Positions 55,883-64,000 of a DNA stretch of 64,000 bases are shown piece after piece. Made by a program: the position numbers and the translations under genes. Origin of the DNA: Isoetes taiwanensis (Eukaryota > Streptophyta > Lycopodiopsida > Isoetales > Isoetaceae). Within the stretch, counting starts at the first letter, position 1. Every line of letters starts with the position of its first letter. The notes beneath the pieces were generated by a model. The model was not told the DNA's origin. It was given only the letters and a program-made list of their open reading frames with translations, and ran no database searches. Location of the stretch: contig JAJEKV010000056.1 of NCBI GenBank assembly GCA_021234155.1, forward strand, positions 1,903,330 through 1,967,329, written 5' to 3'.

Positions 55883-57265
55883 GTGCCTAAAAATCTCTCT
55901 CTCTCTCTACTTCCAAAAAGATCCCTCTCTCTCAGAGCTTCGTTTCTGTGCCTCCGCTCCTCCTGCTCAAATTCTTGTCTTTTTCCTATCACAACCGCGA
56001 TCCAGATGGAGCAGAGCCTTGGAACCTCAGTTAATGAGAACTTTCAGGCAGAATCTTCTGCTAACTCGGCTTTCGTCTTCCTTGCGAACAATCCCTTGCA
56101 GGAAGAATAGGTCGATTCGGAGGTGGACCCCCCACCTAAATTTCCTGCAGTTCTTGGGGCAGGTGGAGGCGCAGGTCCCATGGCGGATCTATCTGTGCTA
56201 AGGTTGTTAGTCGGGCGACCGAGTTATTCTCAGATATTTGGAGGGACCCCTCAGTATCCCCGAGGTCCCTTCCAGTTGCAGGTAGAAAAGAAAAGATTGA
56301 TTGCAAGGAGTCAGAAGAAAAGGTTGATTGCAAGGAGCTCGAAATAGATTTCGGCGAGGATGCCGTGGAGAACCTCCTCTAGAAAATGCCAGATACATGG
56401 AGGAAATCCCAAACTGGAAATTGGATTCGGGAGATGGCTGGTGCTATCGTCTATTCGGTGGGTGCAGCAGTAGCTACTCCAAAGAGTGGGATCTGGAGAT
56501 CCACATACCTACTAAGCATTGCATGACCAATGATTACAAGCTGCCAGCAGTCGCAAGAGGTAGGAAACCAAATGCTCCAGAATATACAGGAGGAAGAGGA
56601 ACTTTGAATTGGCCAAGTTGGAGTGGAGCGCGGATGAAGATTACATGTGGCAGCACAATCTCGGATGAATTTTGGTGAGGGCCAAGCGACGGGCCGAAGC
56701 TATGGCAGACGATCAGATTGAGCACAGACTTCTTAAACTGGCAATGAGAACTACTTGGGTCAATCAACAGGTGGAGATAAGGCGGACGATTGAGGAAACA
56801 TTGGAGGATCAGAAGAGGGAAGCAATTAGAAAGAAGATCGCCAACATGTTTGATTTGACGGTTGAAGAGATGAGGGCCGAAATTTCTTTATCCATAGAGC
56901 AAGTTCAGGTAGATTACAATGATTTCAGCAAGGAAATAGCACAGGCAGAAGGAGATCTTGCATCCCCCCCTCCCCCCCCCAGGAAAGTGAGCAAGCTCCC
57001 ACTTAGGAGCTCGCAAAAAACTCCAAGGAAGAAGAGAGGGCAAAAGAAAACAGAGGACTGCATAGCCCCAAACCACATAGGGTTTGAAACATCCAACTAC
57101 ATTCAGGGTTTGCATGACCCAATTCAACCAGCAGGTCTCCCCGATCCCAGAGCTTCATCGGAAAATGAGAGCACCTTAATTGAGATCCCCATGATGCATT
57201 GGTTAGAAGCTACCTTTTTTAATTCTGTGTTTCCTTACCAATTAGGTCTTCCTTCTAGGAGGTGA
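55883..57265 (+). pseudogene. Unrecognised protein-like region, several frames
   Basis: CT-rich leader (55893-55940), then ATG at 56006: MEQSLGTSVNENF to a TAG at 56108, after which the same frame continues (VDSEVDPPPKFPAVLGAGGG) to 56347. A second frame carries MPDTWRKSQTGNWIREMAG (about 56385). A third carries LAKLEWSADEDYMWQHNLG, TGA, and from 56672 an open run of about 197 residues: RAKRRAEAMADDQIEH, a charged helical part (QQVEIRRTIEETLEDQK, EEMRAEISLSIEQVQ), PPPPP, and a basic stretch (KTPRKKRGQKK). The parts read like one protein split by indels and stops, or by introns I failed to place. A charged helix, proline run and basic patch would suit a gag-like or nuclear protein, but no family is recognised. 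Confidence 0.35.
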
Positions 57266-57720
57266 ACGTGTAACTTCACATTCAAATATCGACTGACACT
57301 ATGCAGCACAGCCATTCGGGTGAGTAAGAAATCATTACCAGCAGAATTTCGCGTCTATGGCAACTTTGCCCAATATTTCATGCCGGTCCCTGGTCCTGGA
57401 GATGATGTGGATTGTAGAATCAATGAAGAGTGTGTCGGTGCTTATCTCCTGTAAGTCACAGTTTTAGTTTTAAGCTCTACTCAAGCATTGCAATGTTATC
57501 ATTCGTTGACTACATTGCCATATACAGGGCCTTAATACATGCTATTCCCCAGAACAAAAGATCCCAGCACGTTTTTGTGCATCCCGCGGCCTTTGGCCTA
57601 TTCTTGCAAAACACTTTGGAAGGTTAATCGGGTACTTATGATATATTTGCTAATTTAATCCTACCCAAATTCTTTATCAGGCAGAATTGGCGGATGCAAA
57701 ACGTGGGCTTCTATTACTTC
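57266..57720 (+). pseudogene. Possible downstream exons of the 55.9-57.3 kb region
   Basis: A frame reads FRVYGNFAQYFMPVPGPGDD, then VDCRINEECVGAYLL to 57451, where a good donor (CT/GTAAGTC) occurs. ATATACAG (57528) opens a piece reading ALIHAIPQNKRSQHVF and HPAAFGLFLQNTLEG, with a donor near 57625. TTTATCAG (57681) opens a last piece to GTAAAT at 57735, but the joined frame soon meets TGA. Three consecutive splice-like borders suggest a once spliced gene. Family unknown. Confidence 0.3.
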
Positions 57721-57735
57721 CCAGACATGAGCAGG

Positions 57736-58637
57736 TAAATGTTAAAGGTCTGTCACCCCTCTAGCATAGCAACTCATTCTTTTCATGAATTAATCTACCC
57801 AGGAACTTGGAATATAGCAACACAAACTACAGCAGAAATCACGAATATACCATAGTATATGCAAGCCATGCATCAAAAGTTTCGTAATCAGTTATTTCCA
57901 AGGACTTGGTGGCTGTCATCTCCACATCCATAAGGAACCTGTAAGAATTATTTGTATGCTTCTAAGTGAACAAGAATCAAAGGGAAATCATGGAAGAATT
58001 GCACATCGTTGCCTTGTTTGCCTTAGAATATACATTGCAAAAACAAAGCTAATATAATTGTTAAAACAAAGGATACTTGCATGTGAAGGAATGGATGAAT
58101 ACAACTCAGTTAAGCATCACAAATGAAATGAGAGCCAAAGAATCTTCCATTGATTTCAATTCATGAATACAAAAGATAATCATTGAAGAACAGGTCATAC
58201 AAAGCTTAAGGCCAGAATCGAATTGCAAGAGGGCTTTTTCTTCCCCAATCCTCACCTTAAATAGACATCGTGCTCTTAATCCAGATCAGCTAACCGACCA
58301 TGCTAGATGTCCGCTCCATGTTTTATGCTCCTGAATCCTTGTCGGCAAGGCTAGCCCTAACCATTTCAACGTAACTAGAAATATTTTTTTTTCCTTCTTT
58401 TTGGATAATGACAATATTTTTTTGTATCTTTTCATAATGAGAACGATAAACACACAATGCTTCTTTTTTGTCTTTTTTTCTTAATAATGAAAACTATAGA
58501 AATATTTTTGTATTTTCAACAATAATGGAAATTGACTCAAAATTTATAATGGTCACAATACTCTGATTCTTTGTCAGAGTTATCACCTTCGCTGACTTAT
58601 ACACGATCATCTGCAACGGGGTCAATAATTGGGTCAA
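57736..58637. other. No gene seen
   Basis: AT-rich, with T runs near 58386-58425 and 58460-58480. It lies at the 3' side of the gypsy pol relic and could include its end, but no LTR pair is visible. Confidence 0.4.
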
Positions 58638-60250
58638 CTATGTCACATTCTTGCCCCCCATTTTTTGTGTGGAGCAAGGGCTCCACACAACTCTTCTTCG
58701 TAGAGATGTGATGTTTTTTGTAATGCTTGTAGAAGACATATAACAGCTTCTTGCATTGTCCTTGAAGTGCAAGCTGCGAATCATAATAAACTTTGGAAGT
58801 TTTTCTCGTTTATACAATTGACCTGCAATTATACTGAATTTGGCCACTCTTTTAATGAAATTTTTGCGTTCTATAGCAGTAAACTTTGATGGTAACTCCC
58901 TGGTAGATAAATATTCCACGATTCCCTTATACCAGGGAGGTGTAACAACAACCCGGAAGAGATTCACATCTAGTAATTCATCATTAATTCCTGTAGGCAT
59001 CTCACCATTTGTTAATCGAGACAAATGATCAGGAATAGTATGGGCACTACCTGGCTTGAGTATAATTTTGAAATTAAACTCTTGAAGAATCAATAGCCAA
59101 CGGGTAATCCGACCTGTGACAGAGGGTTTATTGATCAAATACAAGAGGTCAACATAGAAATGGAAAAAGTTTCCAAGCAAATGGTGTCGGAACTTTTGGA
59201 CAGCAAAAACCATTGCTAGTCCCTCTCTTTCTGTTGTACTATAATTCCTCTCTCCATGATTTAACTGTTTACTAGCGAAATGAATAGGACGGTCCACTTT
59301 TGAATCCACTTGTTGGGCTAATACTGCTCCAATTGCAATTTTTGATGCATCCACATGAATGTGGAATTGTTGATCCCACCGTGGAGCTATGAGTATAGGT
59401 GCAGTAGTCATGATAGCTTTTATTTTCTCAAATGCATTCTGACATTGAGTTGTCCCACTGAAATTTCTTTTTTGGACTAACTAACTCATTAAGAGGTGCT
59501 GCAATTTCAGCTAATCCATGGCAGAACTTCGCGTAGTAATTAGCTTTACCCATAAATCTCTTAACTTGTGTAATATTTGTGGGTAGTGGCATCTCTCTAA
59601 TGGCTTGAATCTTACTCGGATCAGTAAGTAGTCCTTTCTTGCAGACAATGTGACCTAACAAGATCCCATGCCTACTAAGAAGACACATTTTTCGGATTTA
59701 AAGAAACGCCATACTGCCTATACCTATTAAAGCATTGCCAAAGCTTTTCTATATGATCATTGTAATTGCTGAATACAGTAAAGTCATCTAAAAAGACTTC
59801 CATAAAATTTCCGATATAGCCTTTAAAAACCATTAACATAATCCTTTGGAATAATGACGATGCATTACTTAAACCAAAAGGCATTACTCTGTAGGCATAA
59901 GTGCCAAATTGGGTGATAAATGTAGTCTTTAGTTGGTCTTCTGGATGAATTCAGATATGTTATAGCCGCTAAACCCATCCATGAAAGAGTAACACTCATT
60001 TCCTGCTACTTTTTCTAGTGCCTGATCGGTGAAGGGTAAGCAAAGTGGTCCTTTTCTGTGGCATCATTTAACCTTCTATAGTCCACGCAGACCCTTAACT
60101 TTCCATTTTTCTTCTTTACTATTACAATGGGAGAAACCCACTCACTTGTTTCAACCTCATAGATGAAACCGACCTGTAATAACTTTTGAATTTCTTCTTG
60201 ACCAGTTTCCTCTTTAGATTCTTCAATTTGGCAGTAGAATCTGCCTAGCT
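58638..60250 (-). pseudogene. Ty3-gypsy pol (RT, RNase H, start of integrase), frameshifted
   Basis: Minus strand, 5' to 3': SEWVSPIVIVKKKNGKLRVC and VDYRRLND (about 60170-60080), YSFMDGFSGYN (about 59990), a frame change and stop near 59950, MPFGLSNASSLFQRIM, motif with FLDD (MEVFLDDFTVFS, about 59800), a frame change near 59690, GHIVCKKGLLTDPSKI, VKRFMGKANYYAKF, a frame change near 59420, then RNase H (HVDASKIAIGAVLAQ, HFASKQLNHGERNYSTTERE) and LKPGSAHTIPDHLSRL, followed by the first part of an integrase-like region up to 58638. The D-DD residues of the RT survive. Three frames are used, so it is inactive. No gag, complete integrase or LTRs were found. It is unrelated in position to the gypsy relic at 30718, which is on the other strand. 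Confidence 0.85.
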
Positions 60251-63123
60251 ATGACAGACGTCTGAATGAGTCATGGCCGAACATCACAGATTCATTCTAG
60301 ATTACTTCAATGCCTAACAAACAGCAAATTCTGTAGGAAACAGAGGATTTGGTCGGATTTAAATCTGATGTGCCATGCAAGTTTGCAACGGGAATACCAA
60401 TAATTTTCAGTTCAATTCCTTCCTGCAAGCAAGCTGGCATTGTTTTCCCTTCAACTCTCATTCCGTCTCTCAAAGACACTACATGCACCTATTGGAAATA
60501 GTGAAAACCAGTCTTCACATGACCCATTTAAACACCAGCCAAATTCCATCTGCTTCCGGCTCTGCAATTAAACGTAGCCGGCAAAAATAACATGGTCTTG
60601 CATGAGATGCATCCGTTGGTGAATTTACTGCTGAACTCGAAGAGTTGCAGTATTGTAAGATTATTTATCCTGGGAAGACGCCCTTGGGACAAGAGCAAAC
60701 TGCTCTTATTGATTTGTGTTTTTGGTGCATCATATAATTATCAAAACAATCGTATTATTGCATGCAGTCAATGGGCCAGCAACTTCAGGAACTTCATTTG
60801 GAGAAAATAGGTTGGATAAACTATACCTATCAGTATATCTATCAGGGCAGAAGTTTAAGTCACCTTCAAATGTGCTGATGCCAAGGACCCAGAATCGGGT
60901 TATAAATGGTGGTGCTCCTTTGAAAACCATATTTTTTCCCTGTTTTTCTCGCAATGAACAGAGAAGAAGAGTCAACGAGCAGAAGAGAGGATTGATTAGG
61001 GTTACGTGCATAGGAAGCCGGGAATGCAGCTTCTAAATTGTATGCAGGTGTTTTGATTTTGTCGATCAGAGCTCTGCATTCCGTCGATCAAAAAAAGCAG
61101 AGAAACTGTAGAAAACCGTGGATGGCAGCAGTGTTGCAGAGATTTCTATAGCAAACAGAACATATTGAGGAAATATTTCCAATTCTGTAGGTAATCTCTA
61201 TTCTATTCTCTGCCCTCATTAAATTCGCTCCTCTGTTCAGTCAAGGTAGTGTGGTATGGCGGAAAAACACGCTGCTCTGCTTGGTTGAGATATAGACCTT
61301 TTAGAATCGGAAGCACAAATTTATGTAGCATCTGATATCTGTGTTAAGAACCGGCAGGAGGCAGACAAAGAGGGTATACTGTAAGTTTTGATTCCAAAAT
61401 TTCTGATGTTGGTGGACAAAATTGAAGGAGACAGATAAGAAGATTGTAGGTGAATTTGACCACTTTGAAGGATCCATGTATATATGCAGTTAGTCATGTC
61501 TGCCCAGACCCTATTAGTTTGCCCCATTTGATCCAATGATAAATACGTGTAAAAAAATTGATAGGCTTCTGGAAATTTCTTGAAACTTCATGCTCGAGAA
61601 TCCAGAAGCTTCAAGATAATGCTTGACCATACATATGCAGTGTGCCAACAACATTTTTGTAATTCTCATACTTGATAGTATGTTGAATATGAAGGACGTC
61701 ATGATCTGGGCCAAGCTTTGGTAGTGGGATGCAGATGAAAATCAATTTGAATTCTCAAAGTAATGGCAGTTTTGAAGTATAGTTATGATGATGAGACAAT
61801 CTCTTGGCAGATTTTAGGCATGACATTAATGTTGCCTCGCTATAAACAAAGGCTTCAGTGGCTATTGTTAGATTCAATCAATATAATTAGCTTTTTCTAT
61901 ATCTTTACCATTGTATTTATTTTAGAAAGTAGGAAGCAATGATTGATGATTTGTTAGTGCTTGTACAATGGATTGTATAACTGGTTCTAGGTTTTTGCAA
62001 TACTTAACTTATAGTGTTAATATTGCTCATTGTTGGTTACAATGTTTAAATATGAAGCAAGTTTGATATATGGTTCTCAGATTGACAAACATCGATGCAA
62101 AGAAGCCTTACCCCGAGAAACACAAACATTCCATGTAAAAAATATATGGAGCAGCCTCAAATTAGGCCAAGGCAATACTTTGCCTGTCCGCGACTTCGTC
62201 TGAGGAATATTCAAATAGGCAGCAAGTGAGCTTGCTGAATCAAAGTAGGAGACTCTTTGATGCAGAACAAAGACCTTCTAAGTAGTCTAGAAGTTTATTA
62301 TTCAATGCTCATTTTGTTCTATATTTAAAAGGGTACAGTAATATGTCTGGGAAAATTGTGAAAATTATAGTAGCATGTCTGCATGTTTATTGCAGCAGTT
62401 AGGGCCTACCATGGAGCTGGCTTTGGTCGAAGCCAGAGAAGTTAGCACTAGCCGACGGGTTTAGAGACCTAAATTCTTGTTCTGCGAGCATCATATTGCT
62501 CTCACAATAACTACTCTAATGTATCAGACATGCCATTAGATTATTGATTAGATTGAAGCCAAAACTTTATTCTGTACATGTTTCCAATGAATTGTAGTGG
62601 CAAGTTATAAGTTAATGAGCCGTGACATTGTGTGCACATTTGATAAACAAAGGTTGAATAGCAGTGGCTGGTTGTTTGGTACCAGGAATTATCATAACCT
62701 ACGTAAGAGTAGTATGGAGTTAGTACAATCTAAGATTGTCTCTCCACTCATAAACGACAATGATTTTCTAATAAACAAACAATAATAAGAACAGTGTTTA
62801 GTTCTTATTGTCCATTTTGCCATTCTGAATGCCCAGTTCTCACATTCAAACATTCAGAAGCACGATTTGTTGAATTCAAATGATCTAGGCTTTCATTGTT
62901 GTCCTTTGCACATAGGATGCTTCGAGCAGGAGACCCGATATTCCTCTTGGCGCAAATAGTTTAGTCAAATTAACTGCTCAATGCTCTTGCATCTTTCTGT
63001 TCTCGCAGGTCCCTTATATAGGTTTCTTATAGAGCTCACGGCCCAGCTAGCATACTATAACGTGGGATTGGGCGCCCACGTCCAATGTTCATGGGGCACC
63101 AATAATTACACATTGTCCAATGA
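60251..63123. other. No recognised gene
   Basis: 2.9 kb. A plus-strand frame at about 60606-60728 reads VGEFTAELEELQYCKIIYPG and is open for about 40 codons, but matches nothing I know. Other ORFs (60716-61036, 60730-61011 minus, 61514-61714 minus) shadow each other. No repeat structure noticed. Confidence 0.35.
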
Positions 63124-63581
63124 CTATGGGCGATGACTATGCCTAATGACTATGCATAATGCGCATTTAAGTCCATTATCCTCATTGTATCCTATCATGA
63201 TGACATGCCAATTAAACTCCAACAACTGGCGATGGAATTTAATTTGCAAATCTGACCACATCTTATCCTTTAGAGTAGCATATCTGGATATGTGATCCTC
63301 GTCTATATCATACTTCAAAAGAAAAACGCTCTCAGGATGATTGACAGGACCACGTTCAGTTGTCAACATATATGCTACTTTTCCAATGACTAAAATTCCA
63401 CGAAAACAGAATTCACTTTCAAACAAAGTATCACAGATTTAGCAATCTCAGGGCACTGTTTTTCACATGGAGGGACAAGTTCGGTTACTTGATCCCTCAT
63501 CTTTAATCCTTCCGCTTCGTTTACGTTTCTGAGGCATATCATCTGCAAGACTGTGCTCACTGTACTCAAAAGAGAATATAA

Positions 63582-63665
63582 CTTGGTTATATCTTGCTCC
63601 CGAAAAGTCATCATCATAATCAGCTTGGTTATATCTTGCTCCCGGAAAGTCATCATCATAATCAG
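63582..63665 (-). repeat. 42-bp tandem duplication
   Basis: CTTGGTTATATCTTGCTCCC starts at 63582 and 63624. It keeps the reading frame of the surrounding minus-strand ORF (14 residues). Confidence 0.9.
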
Positions 63666-63678
63666 CCAATCTCTTCCA

Positions 63679-63738
63679 GTGATGAGTGTCGATATCAAAA
63701 GCATGGAAGTGATGAGTGTCGATATCAAAAGCATCATG
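63679..63738 (-). repeat. 30-bp tandem duplication
   Basis: GTGATGAGTGTCGATATCAA starts at 63679 and 63709. Ten residues are repeated in frame (FDIDTHH...). Confidence 0.9.
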
Positions 63739-63880
63739 AAAATGCCTATTATACTGCTGAAAGTACATCAGATTGCGAATTTTAATGACATCAAAATGGC
63801 CAGCATAATAAACATCAACACCCCATCATGGGCCTTGTATGGATTCGAAGAAGCTCCACTCCATTGCACTAGTATGAAAC

Positions 63881-64000
63881 ATCCACATGGGGGCACGTGG
63901 TGTTAAAGATGTCTCTTTAGAACAATAACAACGACATCATCATGGGCTTTTTGCCAGGCTAATGTGTTACAGAATGGCAATTTCCACAAAAAAATACTAC
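63881..64000. other. Window edge, nothing recognised
   Basis: Short sequence upstream of the previous fragment on the minus strand. Confidence 0.3.

Larger units (their letters stand above)
63124..63880 (-). pseudogene. Unrecognised, perhaps F-box/Kelch-like, fragment with two tandem duplications
   Basis: Minus strand from the right: GVDVYYAGHFDVIKIRNLMY (about 63835-63770), then MYFQQYNRHFHDAFDIDTHH, FDIDTHHWKRL, YDDDFPGARYNQ, DDMPQKRKRSGR and a stop at 63463. A frame change leads into CPEIAKSVILC, then FESEFCFRGILVIGKVAYML, LLKYDIDEDHI and FNWHVIMIGYNEDNG. FDIDT..W.RL recalls Kelch or F-box-associated repeats, but this rests on one short motif. The frame change and upstream stop suggest a decayed gene or missed introns. 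Two adjacent tandem duplications of 42 and 30 bp repeat 14 and 10 residues in frame. Confidence 0.35.

Noticed and set aside
60606-60730. Possible conserved peptide (VGEFTAELEELQYC...)
   Set aside because: Only about 40 open codons, no start, no family recognised.

Overview
This window is nuclear DNA of a land plant. The evidence is an 18-exon GT..AG gene with short introns, plant-type gene fragments (lectin-receptor-kinase-like, Raf-like kinase, dirigent-like) and many plant transposable elements: LINEs, Ty3-gypsy, a miniature LTR element (TRIM), Mutator-like elements and MITEs. I cannot place it more finely; a vascular plant is likely. No rRNA gene, ordinary tRNA gene or CRISPR array was seen.

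The one complete gene is on the minus strand at 43610-52357. It encodes a 718-residue prolyl-oligopeptidase-fold (S9) peptidase. I traced all 18 exons; the joined length is an exact multiple of three and the Ser, Asp and His catalytic motifs are present. Its introns hold an old LINE copy (49431-50725) and a 259-bp tandem duplication (47233-47746). A second S9 relative, a dipeptidyl-peptidase-IV fragment, lies at 19090-19963 on the plus strand and is broken by a frameshift and a stop.

Layout: 1-1603 is a DUF7869-like remnant. 1839-3641 (minus) and 3901-7372 (plus) are two LINEs. 8135-8551 is a TRIM with tRNA-like boxes. 10530-11192 is a small Mutator-like element, followed by two LINE 3' ends. 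13.8-15.4 kb has tandem repeats, one folding back on itself. 15907-17050 is a LINE 3' part. 17-21 kb has three copies of an AT-rich repeat around the peptidase fragment and a MITE. 21-24.5 kb has a MULE fragment, an array of palindromic sites, a dirigent-like exon and two opposed kinase fragments. 25.8-29.9 kb is a LINE carrying a 0.9-kb insertion with a captured exon. 31669-41766 is a 10.1-kb LTR element with a 5-bp target duplication and almost no coding capacity. 42278-42686 is a Tourist-like MITE. 52.9-54.3 kb has LINE fragments. 55.0-55.6 kb is a second palindromic-site array, next to an unrecognised degenerate coding region (55.9-57.7 kb). 58.6-60.3 kb is a decayed gypsy pol. 63.1-63.9 kb is an unrecognised gene fragment.

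Apart from the S9 gene the window is mostly transposon sediment. The most interesting items are the TRIM, the near non-coding LTR element with two tRNA-like heads in its leader, the palindromic arrays, the captured exon, and a hairpin conserved at the 3' end of one LINE family.
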